Assembly (NCBI GenBank): GCA_965227945.1
Contig: CBDDGQ010000006.1
Coordinates: 1,054,001-1,118,000, forward strand
Origin: Azorhizobium sp965227945
GTDB lineage: Bacteria; Pseudomonadota; Alphaproteobacteria; Rhizobiales; Xanthobacteraceae
Length of the DNA stretch: 64,000 bases
Direction: 5' to 3'
Positions 47,890 to 59,400 of this stretch are shown here, in pieces. Each line of letters opens with the position of its first letter. Within the stretch, counting starts at the first letter, position 1. The translations under genes were made by a program, and so were the position numbers. The notes under the pieces are model-generated. The model made no database searches. It saw only the letters and a list, made by a program, of their open reading frames with translations, and had not been told where the DNA came from.

Positions 47890-48075
47890 TCACTTGGTAG
47901 CGGTATTGAGCTTCGTGGTGGCTGCGGTGAAAATGGTGTTCAAGTCGGTCCCGAGAGCCGATACGGCGGAGATGAGGCCAACCGCGATAAGGCTCAGCAA
48001 CAGGCCGTACTCGACCGCAACGGCCCCGGAGTCTGACTTAAGGACGGAAGAGACTTTCTTCATGAAGGCAGTCAT
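47890..48075 (-). CDS. flp: Flp/Fap pilin subunit
   Basis: This 61-residue prepilin has a short basic leader (MTAFMKKVSSVLKSDSG). AVAVEYGLLLSLIAVGLISA follows, with cleavage after Gly17 and the conserved Glu-Tyr of Flp pilins. The hydrophobic helix forms the pilus core. The ATG at 48075 has GTGAGG upstream. It is the first gene of the minus-strand group; the 217-base gap to cpaA suggests partial termination or a second promoter there, where TTGACA occurs at 47835-47840 (minus strand). Confidence 0.93.
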   Translation of the reverse strand: MTAFMKKVSSVLKSDSGAVAVEYGLLLSLIAVGLISAVSALGTDLNTIFTAATTKLNTATK

Positions 48076-48385
48076 GGCGAACCTCACATGGCGATATAAG
48101 CCACATCGTGTGCGGCCGTCTGCAAATTAACGGCTTGTTCATAATCGTCAACAACTAAGTACCGCCATCTGAATAAATTTTCATATAGTCCGTGTCGCAA
48201 TCATGTCTTGTACGGAATTTATAGAGCTCATTCACTCAGACATACCCTACAGTGATGAGACGATACAAAGGTGACTAACATCTACTCATGAAGCCGCCTA
48301 AGAACGGCGGACCTGTTCTGACCGGCAACGTGATTTTTTTAAGCCAGACCAGTTAGATAGCGAGCAAAGTTCAACCAAGGGGGCT
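48076..48385. promoter_or_regulatory. AT-rich divergent control region of the tad locus
   Basis: This 310-base gap between flp (minus) and the plus-strand pilus genes is clearly richer in A+T than the surrounding genes, as expected for strong promoters. A CCGCC-TAAGAA-CGGCGG hairpin is at about 48293-48308 and a T-run (GATTTTTTT) at about 48331-48339. I cannot name the promoter elements with confidence. Confidence 0.5.
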
Positions 48386-48928
48386 ATGATGCGGCGGCTC
48401 GTCGACAGGGCGGTCATCCTCGCAATGCTGACCGGTGCCGTGCCGGCCGTGGCCCAGCAGGCGCCGCCCGTGCTGCAAGGGATGGTTGCCGTGGCTATCG
48501 ATCACGCCGCGCTCTTCACTCTGCCGCCTGAAACGCAAGTGCTCATCATTGGCAATCCGTCCATCGCCGATGTCACCCGGCCCGCCAAGGCCGGCAATCT
48601 CGCCGTGATCACCGGCAAAGCCTTCGGGCAGACCAATATTCTGCTGACCGACAGCGAAGGGCGCCTGCTGTCCGCCGCCAGCATCCGAGTTGAACAAGTG
48701 GGCGCCCCCTTGGTGACGGTGCAGCGGGGGACGGAGAGCCGGGAGACCTATTCCTGCACCCCGGCCTGCGCGCCCACGCTCTCGCTGGGCGACAGCACCG
48801 CTGCCTTCCAGGCCACAGGAACCCAGATCCAGCAGCGTCAGTCCATCGCGGCGCCCCCCGTGCCCGGCTATCCCGGCTTCCCTGGCGCCACTGCCCCTCT
48901 GCCCGGCGCAGGTGGGTTCGCCCCGTAG
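48386..48928 (+). CDS. CpaC N-terminal-domain-like pilus assembly protein
   Basis: This 180-residue exported protein has a signal peptide (VILAMLTGAVPAVAQQ). Its single domain reads AIDHAALFTLPPETQVLIIG, NPSIADVTRPAKAGNLAVIT and GKAFGQTNILLTDSEGRLLS. This matches the N-terminal pilus domain of CpaC secretins without the secretin channel. The C-terminus is Pro/Gly-rich with two cysteines (SCTPACAP). It probably joins the periplasmic part of the secretin complex. AAGGGGG precedes the ATG. Confidence 0.88.
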   Translation: MMRRLVDRAVILAMLTGAVPAVAQQAPPVLQGMVAVAIDHAALFTLPPETQVLIIGNPSIADVTRPAKAGNLAVITGKAFGQTNILLTDSEGRLLSAASIRVEQVGAPLVTVQRGTESRETYSCTPACAPTLSLGDSTAAFQATGTQIQQRQSIAAPPVPGYPGFPGATAPLPGAGGFAP

Positions 48929-48942
48929 AGGACCGTCACGTC

Positions 48943-49500
48943 ATGGGGACCTTCGGCCAGTCGCGATCTCGCCGCCGCCCCGGCGCCGACAGTGGCGTCG
49001 CGGCGATCGAGTTCGCCTTGGTGATCGTCCCCTTCCTCTATCTTTGCGTCTCGATCGCGGAAGTGGGGGCCACGGTGCTGGCGCAGACCACGCTGGACAA
49101 TGCCGTGGCCGCGGTTGCCGGCGACATTTCCAACGGAACGGTGACAGCGCAGTCCGGCGCCCTGAGTGCGGAGGAGATCCGCACACGCATCTGTGGCCAA
49201 GGGAGCCTTCCCTTCCTGTCCAAGGCCACTTGCGGCACGCGCCTCCTGGTGGACCTGCGCAGCATCGCAAGCGGGGACACCGTGCCCAGCGCCATCCTCG
49301 ACGGCGCCGTGAATGCATCGGCGTTCACCAGCAGCAGCCTGGGCGGCTCGGACATCGTGTTGGTGCGCGCCGCCGTGTCCGTGCCGCGGATATCGCCCCT
49401 GTGGCGGCCGGGCCTCGCCAATCTCGACAATGGTGACCATTTGGTGGTTTCCGCCGCCATGGCCCCCCTGCCGGCCGCGGGCATGGGCGGCGCCCCATGA
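48943..49500 (+). CDS. tadE: TadE-type pseudopilin
   Basis: This 185-residue protein has SGVAAIEFALVIVPFLYLCV near residues 17-36, the TadE signature (Gly cleavage, Glu at +5-like position, hydrophobic helix). The rest is periplasmic, with paired cysteines (ICGQGS, KATCGTR). It is processed by the same prepilin peptidase and assists pilus assembly. Its stop overlaps the next gene's start by 4 bases. Confidence 0.88.
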   Translation: MGTFGQSRSRRRPGADSGVAAIEFALVIVPFLYLCVSIAEVGATVLAQTTLDNAVAAVAGDISNGTVTAQSGALSAEEIRTRICGQGSLPFLSKATCGTRLLVDLRSIASGDTVPSAILDGAVNASAFTSSSLGGSDIVLVRAAVSVPRISPLWRPGLANLDNGDHLVVSAAMAPLPAAGMGGAP

Positions 49501-50093
49501 CCCGGCACGGCCCCGGCACCGGCGTGCGCCATCGTCTGTCCCTCTCCGACTCGCGCGGGGTCAGCACCGTGGAGTTTGCGCTGATCTTCCCGCTCATGCT
49601 GATGATCTATGTGGGCCTTCTCCATGCCGCGGACATCAGCATGGTGCGCAACAAGGTCGCCCGCGCCGCCGAGGGGCTTGCGACCACCGCCGCTGCCACG
49701 CCAACCATGTCCGACCCGCGGCTCGCGGCCCTCATGGCGGCGACGCTGGCCGTTCTGGATCCGATCGAAGGGGAGCCTCAGATCGTCCTCAGCGGCATTG
49801 CCGCGTCCGATACCGGGCCTGTGGTGGCTTGGAGCGGTGCTGCCAACGGCAGCGCCCTGCCGGCCGCTGCACCATTCCAGTTCGCGCCCGACGCCCCGGC
49901 CGCGTTCGACGGCGGCACCATCCTGGTCGCGGATATCTCGCTGCCTTACACCTCACGCTTTGCCCGATTTTGGAATGCCCTCGCATTTGTGCCGGGGCTC
50001 CTGACGGTCGACACAGTCCTGCATGCGCGGGTCTATGCGTTTCCCGTTGCCGCGACGCAGACTGGCGCGCGCCAAGCCGCGTCCCAGCCCTAG
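49497..50093 (+). CDS. TadE/TadF-type pseudopilin
   Basis: This 198-residue protein has RGVSTVEFALIFPLMLMIYV near residues 19-38, again with the prepilin-like Glu-Phe. It continues GLLHAADISMVRNKVARAAE. The C-terminal part is beta-rich and periplasmic. It is translationally coupled to the upstream tadE (ATGA overlap) and ends the plus-strand pilus group. By position it corresponds to TadF. Confidence 0.87.
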   Translation: MTRHGPGTGVRHRLSLSDSRGVSTVEFALIFPLMLMIYVGLLHAADISMVRNKVARAAEGLATTAAATPTMSDPRLAALMAATLAVLDPIEGEPQIVLSGIAASDTGPVVAWSGAANGSALPAAAPFQFAPDAPAAFDGGTILVADISLPYTSRFARFWNALAFVPGLLTVDTVLHARVYAFPVAATQTGARQAASQP

Positions 50094-50451
50094 CGGGGTT
50101 CGCGCGAGGACATCGCCGGTCGGTTCGGCGGGAACGGCATGCCGCGTCGACTACTTGCCGTGGCGCATTAGAACGGCCCAGGACAGCGACGGCCAAATCC
50201 ACCGACGGATTGCGCAGCGCGCTCGCTGCTGGGGACCCCAGCCGTCGCGCCATGGACGATCCCAGGTGGGAACGCCTCAACCCGCATTCATCCTTCCGAG
50301 CCGGCAAGCATCACGCAAGAATGCGCGCATAGCAGAAAGTGACATTGCCTCGATACCAGGCCGCTGCCAGTGAGGAAAAGCGGGTTGTCCGTTGGGTCCG
50401 CGGCCTCGGCTCGCTGCAGGTGGTGCGTCGGGTGTGCGTGGGACGTGGGGT
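50094..50451. other. Gap upstream of the autotransporter gene
   Basis: These 358 bases contain no convincing gene; plus-strand frames here are Arg/Pro-rich. I see no clear promoter, although the autotransporter presumably has its own. Confidence 0.45.
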
Positions 50452-53400
50452 ATGTCGATGGTGCGTCTTGGATGTCTGGGCCATCAAGTGTCGGTGCGCT
50501 CTTGCCGGCCTGTCCTCGCCCTCATGACCGCCCTCGCCGGGGTCGGCGCAGGCGGCGCAGCCTGGGCCCAGACCAGCAATGTCACGCTCGGTCCCCAATA
50601 TGTGGCCAAGAACCAGCAGGTCGGGGCCGCAGGGGCGCAAGGCTACGGATGCCCGGACAAAAATGGCTATGAGGCCAATGTCGGCACCGGCGACTCTGGC
50701 CAGACCGGGCCAACGATCGACGCCACCTATGACAATACACTGGGCAATGGCTACGCGTTGGACGGCACGCTCGTGCTCGCCGGCAGCACCGGTGGCGCCG
50801 GGGGCCAAGGCGGCAATAGCAGCAATGCGGCGCTCTGCCTGGACAGCGGGGCGAAAAATGGCGGCGTCGGGGCCCCCGGCAGCGATGGCGGCACGGTCAG
50901 CGTCACCACCCAGGACGTGCCGGGCAACACCCAGGAAGGATCGGGCAACAGCTTCTCCGGCAGCGGGATCGTTGTCTATAGCGTGGGTGGGGCGGGTGGC
51001 AGCGGTGGCTCGTCCCAAACCAGCGGGGGCTACGGCGGAACCGGGGGGCAAGGCGGCGGCGGCGGCACGGTGAATTTGACCAATTCCGTGGCCATCACCA
51101 CCACCGCATCGGGCGCCGTCGGGGTCGCAGCCGTGAGCATTGGCGGCAACGGCGGCAGCGGCGGCAATGGCAGCGGCAGCGGCAATGGCGGCAGCGGCGG
51201 CGCGGGCGGCGTGGGCGGAGCGGTGACGCTCACCAACACGGCGGCCATCAACGCCCAAAACTCCATTGCCATCTATGCGGAAAGTGTCGGCGGCTATGGC
51301 GCCAATGGCGGCGGCGGCGGCGGCGGCTATTGGATCTTCGGTGGCGGCGGCAGCGGTGGTGGCGGCGGCTACGGCGCGGACGCGGGCACGGTGACGGTGA
51401 CGAACTCCGGTGCGCTGTCGTCCGGGGGACTGGGCGCGCGGGGCATCGAAGCCCAATCCGTGGGCGGTGGCGGCGGCGATGCCGGCGTGTCCAATGGACT
51501 GAGCGCGCTGGGCGCCGCCGGCGGACCGGCCGGCACCGGCAGCACCGTGACGGTGAACAATAGCGGCAGCATCACCCTTACCAACGGCTCGGCCGTCGGC
51601 ATCGCCGCGCAATCCATCGGTGGCGCCGGCGGCACCGGCGGATTGGCCTTCGGCACCGGGGTCTCGTCCGTCCTGATCGGCGGCAGCGACACCGGGGGCG
51701 ATGGCGGCGGCGGTGGCGCCGCAGGAAGCGTCTTTGTCACCAATGCCGGGCAGATCTGCACCGGCAATGCCTGCAACGGCGGCGCGGCGCCCAGCAGCAG
51801 TGCCGGCGGGGCCTTCGGCATCCAGGCCCAATCCATCGGTGGCGGCGGCGGCAACGGCGGATTTGGCGTGGCGGCGTCCATTGCCGGCGCCTCCGTCGCG
51901 ATGGGCGGCGCAGGCGGCAATGGCGGCGCGGGCGGCCTTGTCTCCGTCACCAATACCGGCAGCATCGCCACCCTGGAGATCAACTCCCCCGCCATTGTGG
52001 CCCAGTCCATCGGCGGCGGCGGCGGGACGGGCGGCGGCGCGGTGGCGCTGTCGCTGAGCCTGACCACCGGCGCCTCGATCACCCACGGCGGTTCGGGCGG
52101 CTCGGGCGGTGCTGCCGGTGCGGTGACCGTGAACTGCACCAGCGGGGATGCCGGCGCCAACTATGGCGCCGCCTGCAACACGCCCAGCGCGCTGATGCTG
52201 AGCGCGTTCAACGGCGGCGCCATCACCACCGACGGCACCAGTTCGCCGGGCATTGTGGCCCAGTCCATCGGCGGCGGCGGCGGGCATGGTGGTTATGCGG
52301 TCTCGCTGTCCGGCAGCGAAAGCGCGGCCTTCTCCTTCGCCGTGGGCGGCTCAGGCGGCTCGGGCGGCAATGGCGGCAACGCCTTCGCGGGGACCGGCGG
52401 GGTCAACATCACCACCTCTGGCACGGATTCGGCCGGCGTCGTGGCGCAGTCCATCGGCGGCGGCGGCGGCAATGCCGGGGCCAGCATTGCCGGCAGCATT
52501 GCGGAGGGGGCCTCCGTCGCTTTGGCCATCGGGAGCAAGGGCGGCTCCGGCGGCTATGGTGTCACGGCCGCGGCCATCAACCAGGGCAGCAACATCACCA
52601 CCACGGGGGATCGTTCGCCGGGCCTGCTCGCCCAGTCCATCGGCGGCGGCGGCGGCAATGGCGGCGCCGCCATTTCGGTGAGCGCCGGCGAGGTGGCGGC
52701 GGTGAGCCTCGCGCTCGGCGGAACGGGTGGCACAGGTGGCACCGGCGGCTGGGCCTATGCCTATAACAAGACCGATTCCGGCGCCGCCGGCGCCGCCAAC
52801 ATCTCCACCAGCGGCTACCAATCCAGCGCCATCGCCGTCCAGTCCATCGGCGGCGGCGGCGGCAATGGCGGCTACACCACGTCCCTCACGCTCTCCCTTG
52901 GCCCGACGCTGGGCGCGAGCATTGGCGGGCTGGGCGGCAGCGGCAACTATGCCAACACCGTCTTCATCGAGAATGCGGGCGGCACCCTGAGCGCGGCCGG
53001 CGGCGGGGCGGCGATCATCCTTGGCCAGTCCATCGGCGGCGGTGGCGGCAATGGCGGCTTTGCCGCCAGCGGCAATGCCAGTCTTGAGGGCGCGACAAGC
53101 CTCGCCGTGGGCGGCAGCGGCGGTGCCGGCTCGTCCGCGAACACCGTCACCATCACCAATTACGGTGACATTGTCTCGCCCGCCACGGTGACGCAGACCA
53201 CGTCGCAGCAGGTGGCGACCACCACCTATACGACTGAGCAGGTGATCACTGGCTATCACCTGGTCTATGTGTGTACCGACTATTGCTATGAAGAAGAGCA
53301 GCCGACCTACGGGACGGAGCAGATTGCGACCACCACCTATTCCACCGTGACCACCACGTCGACGGTGGCCAGCGGCGCGGCCACCTATGGCAATGCGCCC

Positions 53401-56400
53401 GGCATCCTGGGCCAGTCCATCGGCGGTGGCGGCGGTTCGGGCGGCTTTGCGGTGGGCGGCTCGGTGTCGGGATCGTTCACCGCCAGCCTGGAGGTGGGCG
53501 GCTCCGGCGGCACGGGCGGCACCGCCGGCGCGGTCACCATCACCAACAGCGGCAACGTCACCCTGGTGGGGCCGCTGTCGGCCGGGCTGGTGGGCCAGTC
53601 GCTCGGCGGCGCCGGTGGCACCGGCGGCTTTGCGGTGGCCGCGGGCCTGTCGTCGGGCGCCAGCGCCACCACCACCATCGGCGGCGGCGGCGGGGCCGGC
53701 GGCACGGCCGGCGCGGTGAGCATCAGCCAGCTCACCGGCACCATCATCACCGCCGGCCAACAGTCTCCCGCCATCATCGCCCAGTCCATCGGCGGCGCGG
53801 GCGGCACCGGCGGCTGGGATATCGCCGGCTCGCTGGCCAGCGCCGGAACCGCCAGCGTCGGCCTGGGCGGCAGCGGCGGCAGCGGCGGGATCGCCGGCGC
53901 GGTCACTGTGGTCGCCGACGGCGCCGTGAACACGTCTGGCCTGATCTCGCCGGGCATCCTGGCGCAGTCCATCGGCGGCAACGGCGGCAATGGCGGCTTC
54001 AGCGCCGCTGCGGCGGGGTCCATTGTCTTTGCCTCGGACGTCACCCTGGGCGGTGGCGGCGGCTCGGGCGGCAGCGCGGGCGCCGTCACCGTGACGGCCA
54101 GTGGTCTCATCACCACGCTGCTCGCGCAGTCGCCGGGCATACTGGCGCAATCCATCGGCGGCGCGGGCGGCAATGGCGGCTTTGCCATCGCCGGTTCCGG
54201 CGCCACCGGCGGCGGCGAGGCCAAGGTGTCCGTGGGCGGGGCCGGCGCCACCGGCGGCGGCGGCGGGTCCGGCGAGACTGCGGGCGATGTCAGCGTGACC
54301 GCCGCCAGCATCTCCACCCAGGGCTATCAGTCGGTAGGCATTCTGGCGCAGTCCATCGGTGGCGCTGGCGGCAATGGCGGGTCCAGCCGCGCCTTGAGCC
54401 TGTCGGGTGCCGGGTCCGAGGTGGACGGCTATTCCGCCGCCGTGGCGGTGGGGGGCAGCGGCGCCTCCGGCGGCGCGGGCGGCACGGTTGGCGTGACACA
54501 GGCCGGCACCATCCAGGTCGGCAGCAGCCTGCTGGGCAATGATCTGGCCCCCGGCATCCTGGCGCAATCCATCGGCGGCTCCGGCGGCAATGCCGGCTCG
54601 GCCGATGCCAATGCCATTGCCAGCACCGCATCGGTGGCGGTGGCTATCGGCGGCGGCGGTGCCAATGGGGGCGCCGGCGGCGCGGTCACGGTGGCCAGCA
54701 ACCAAAACCTGACCTCGGGCGGCGTGACCACCTATGGGGCGCAGTCCGCCGCCATCTTCGCCCAATCGGTGGGCGGGGGCGGCGGCAATGGCGGCTGGTC
54801 GCAGGCCACCGCCTCCAGCAATCAATATGCGGCGGGAATCGCCATCGGCGGCTTTGGCGCGGGTGGCGGTTCGGGTGGGACGGTCACCATCACGTCCGGC
54901 GGCACGCTCACCACCTATGGGGCCAATTCCGACGGGATCTTCGCCCAGTCCATCGGCGGCGGCGGCGGCAATGGCGGGGCGGCGTCCACCAATACCAGCG
55001 CCGGCACGGGCAGCGAATTGCAGGGCGGCGTGACCTCGGTGGCGGGCGCGGGCGCGGCCAATACTGCGAGCAGCATCTCGTCGGCGGCGTCGTCCTTCTC
55101 CTCGTCCAGCTCCAGCGCCAACAACGCCAAGTCCGACCAGCCCGCGAATGGCATCGCCGTGTCGCTGGCCATCGGCGGCACGGCGGGCCTGGGCGGCAGC
55201 GGCAGCCAGGTGTCGGTCACGTCCACCTCGGGCATCCTCACCTCCGGCACCTTGTCGGACGGCATCTTCGCCCAGTCGGTGGGCGGCGGCGGCGGCAATG
55301 GCGGCGCGGCGTCCAGCAATGCGGACGGCAGTTCCTATGCGGCCTCGGTGAGCCTGGGCGGCGCCGCCGGCACCGGCGGCACGGGCGGCGTGATCCAGGT
55401 CACCGCCAGCGGCAACATCCAGACCCTGGGCCAGCAGGCGGCGGGCATCTTTGCCCAGTCGGTGGGTGGGGGCGGCGGCACCGGTGGCTCGTCCTCCAGC
55501 ACCACCGCCGGCGGGCAGGCGGCGGTCACCTTCGCGCTCGGCGGCCTCGGCGGGGATGGCGCCACGGGCAATTCCGTCACCGTGGACAGTGGCTCCTCCT
55601 CCCTCATCACTTATATCAATACCCTCGGCGCCCAGTCGGCGGGCCTGTTCGCCCAGTCGGTGGGCGGGGGCGGCGGCAATGGTGGCTCCACCGTGGTATC
55701 GGCGAGTGCGCCCGGGACACAGTCCACCACCGGCTCCACCACCACGGCCGCCACCGGCGCCGTCAGCGGCAGCGCCAGCGGCACCCAGACCACGTCCAGC
55801 GCCGGGCAAAGCAGCGGCACTGGCGCCAGCCAGGCCAGCGGCAACGGCAGCCAGAACACCACCACCGGCGGCAATGCCCTGGCCATGGGCCTGGGCGGAT
55901 CGGCAGGCAGCGGCGGCACCGGCGGCGCGGTCACCGTGACCAATACTGCCGCCATCCTGACCGGCATTCCGCTGGCCGGTGCCACGGCCCCCACCGTTGC
56001 GCCGGACAATTCACCGGCCCTGTTCGCGCAGTCCGTGGGCGGCGGCGGCGGCAATGGCGGGGCGAGCACCGCCAACGCCTCGGCCAGCGAACACAGTGTG
56101 TCGCTGTCCATGGGTGGCAGCGGCAGCTCAGGCGGCGACGGCGGCAGCGTGACGGTCACCACCATCGGCACCCTGCAGACCGCCGGCAACACGTCCAGCG
56201 CTTTGGTGGCCCAGTCGGTGGGCGGCGGCGGCGGCAATGGCGGCTCGTCCTCCACCACCAGTTCCTCCGGCGGCACCATGTCGCTGGCCCTGGGCCTCGG
56301 TGGCTCGGGCAGCGGGCGCGGCAACGGTGGTGCGGTCAGCGTGACGGTGAATGCGCCGATCAACCTGTCGGGCTATGCGGGCATCGCCACTTCGGGCGCC

Positions 56401-59400
56401 ACCGCTTACGGCATCTTCGCCCAATCGGTGGGCGGCGGCGGCGGGTCCGGCGGCGCGCTGATCGCGGCGGCCACGGGCGGCAGCACCAGCGACAGCTCCG
56501 GCGCGTCGTCCAGCGCGTCCAGCACCGGAACCTCCACGTCCAATTCCAATGGTGTGGCCCTGGCCATGGGCCTGGGCGGGTCCGGCGGCGGCGGCGGGGC
56601 GGGCGGGGCGGTGAGCGTCACCTCCTCAGCGCCCATCACGACGGCCGGCGCCACCTCCTACGGCCTGTTCGCCCAGTCGGTGGGCGGTGGCGGCGGCGCG
56701 GGCGGGGCGAGCACCACCAATGCCAACAGCGGCACCTATGCGGTGAGGCTGGGCCTGGGTGGATCGGGCGCCACCGGCGGCAGCGGCGGCACGGTCGGCG
56801 TCACGCAATATTCCACCATCACCACCAGTGGCAGCAATGCCTACGGCGTGTTCGCCCAATCGGTCGGGGGTGGCGGGGGCGCGGCGGGGGCGGCCAATGC
56901 CACCTCCGCCGGCGGCGGGGAGGCGAGCATCTCCATGGCGCTCGGCGGCTCGGGGGGCAGCGGCCAGCTGGGCGGCAGCGTGAGCGTGTCCGTCCGCGGC
57001 GGCATTTCCACCTCAGGCGCCGGCGCCACCGGGATCCTCGCCCAATCGGTGGGCGGCGGCGGCGGCTCCGCCGGCTCCAGCCTTACCAGCGCGTCCAATG
57101 GCAAGACCGCGGCCTCCCTCAGCATCGGCGGCGCGGGAGGAACAGGCAATGATGGTGGCGCGGTGAGCGTGAACGAGGCCACTTCCTTGACCACCACCGG
57201 CGCCAATGCGGCGGGGATCATTGCCCAGTCGGTGGGCGGCGGCGGGGGGTTGGGCGGTTCGTCCACGGGCGGAGCCAGCGGCGGCGGCAATGTCACCACC
57301 ACGCTTGCCGTCGGCGGCTCGGGTGGGGCGGCCGGCGACGGCGGCACCGCCTTTCTCACCTATAATGGGAGTGGCGCCGCCATCGTGCTGTCCACCTCGG
57401 GGGCAAACGCCTATGGCCTCGTCGCCCAGTCGGTGGGCGGCGGCGGTGGCATCGGCGGCGTCACCAATGGCAGCGTGAACGGCTCCAGCGACGTGACAAC
57501 CAGCTTCGCGCTGGGCGGCACCGGGAGCGCGGGCGGGGCGGGCGGGGCGGTGACCTTGAACACCGGCTACGGCGCCCTCGTCACCACCAGCGGCGCCGGT
57601 GGCATCGGCCTGCTCGCCCAATCCATCGGCGGCGGCGGCGGGGCCGGCGGCACCAGCGATGTGGTGGCCGCAGGCAGCACCAGTGTCCAGGGCGCGACCT
57701 ACGCCGGAGGCATCGCCCTCGGTGGCAGTGGCGGGGCGGGCGGGGTCGGCGGCACCGTGACCGTCTCCAATGTGATGAACACCGCGACCACCGGGGCGTT
57801 CGCGCCCGCCGTGGTGGCGCAGTCCATCGCCGGCGGCGGCGGCGGCGCCTCCGGCGTGGCCAATGTGTCCGGCACTCTCGCCACCAGCAGCGTTACGCTC
57901 GCCCTGGGCGGAACCAGTGGCGTCGGCGCGGCCGCCAGCGAGGTCAGCCTCACCAATTTCGGCTCCGTCTCCACGACCGGCGTGGAATCCTATGGCGTGG
58001 TGGCCCAATCCATCGCCGGCGGCGGCGGCCTTGCCGGCGTCCTGATGAACGGCAACGGCAGCACGGCACTGACTTCCAGCTATACCGGCACCCTCGGTGC
58101 GTCGGGAAGCGGAAGCGGCGGTGGGGGAACGGTGGGCGTCCTCCTCAGCAACACGATCGCCACGTCCGGTGCGCAGGCCCTGGCGGGCGTGGCGCAGTCC
58201 ATCGGCGGCGGCGGCGGGATCATCGGCCTGCCCGTGCAGAACCAATCGAGCACCGCCCTCAGTGGCACCGTGACCTTGGGCGGATCGGCGGGCGGCGCCG
58301 GCGGCACCGTCTCGCTCACCTTCAACGGCGGCCAGATCACCACCAGCGGCGCCTTCGCCCACGGCCTGATCGCCCAGTCCATCGGCGGCGGTGGCGGCAT
58401 TGCGACGGCGCCGGCGAACACTTTGACCCTTGGCGGCAGCGGCGGTGGCGCCGGTGGCCAGGTCACCGTCACCACCGCAAACCCCATCGTCACCACCGGA
58501 TCGGCGGCCCTTGGCCTCATCGCCCAGTCTATCGGCGGTGGTGGCGGCCTCGGACAGGGCGCCGGCACAGTGGCTTTCGTCGGCAGCGGCACGGCAGCGG
58601 ATGGCGGCACCGTGACGGTGACGGTCGGCGCCGCGATCCAGACCTCCGGCACCAATGCCGTGGGCGTGCTGGCACAATCCATCGGCGGCGGCGGCGGCGC
58701 GGCCATTACCAACAATTCTGCCCTCACCAGCAACACGCCGACCGGGAGCGGCAGCGGCGGCGACGTGACGGTGACCGTCAACGCCGCCATCTCCACCACG
58801 GGCGCCGGGGCCACCGGCCTCATCGCCCAGTCGGTGAACAATGGCGGCGGCCTGGTGATGAACGGCACCACCATGGCGCTGGTCTCCGGCAGCGCCGCGG
58901 TGACCGGAAATGTGAAGGTGACTCTCGGCACCGGCGGTTCGGTGAGCGCCACCGGCGTCGGCGCCACCGGCATCTCTGCGCAAGGAAATGCTGATCCATT
59001 GATCACCATCGCGGCCGGGGCCTTTGTGATCGGTGGCGCTGGCGGCACCGCCATCATCAGCGACGGCGCCCAGACCATTCTCAACAACAATGGGTCGATC
59101 TCCACCGTGGATGGCGCCGCCGGCCTCGCCATCAAGACCGTCAACGGCTATGCGGCGGTGACCAATGGTGGCACCCTCCTGGGCAATCTGAGCCTCGCCA
59201 GCGGGGCGGCGAACGCGGTGCAGAACCTGGCGTCCGGCACCATCCTCGCCGGTTCGTCCCTCGACCTGGGCGGCACCGGCGTGCTCACCAATGCAGGCAC
59301 GCTGAAGAGTGGCGCGGCGGGCCTGTCCGCCACGGTCCTCAACGGCGCCCTGGAGCAAACCGCCAGCGGAACGCTGGTGGTGCGGGTGAGCCCGCAGACG

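Noticed and set aside
52351..55809. A 1,152-codon minus-strand frame, and similar ones at 50311-52287 and 57013-60672, opposite the autotransporter
   Set aside because: They are Ala/Gly/Arg-rich translations of the GGC/GCC repeats on the wrong strand and show no domain or start signal.
50700..58900. Gly-codon repeats in the autotransporter as a CRISPR or satellite array
   Set aside because: They stay in one reading frame, vary in length and encode a beta-helix passenger ending in a beta-barrel.
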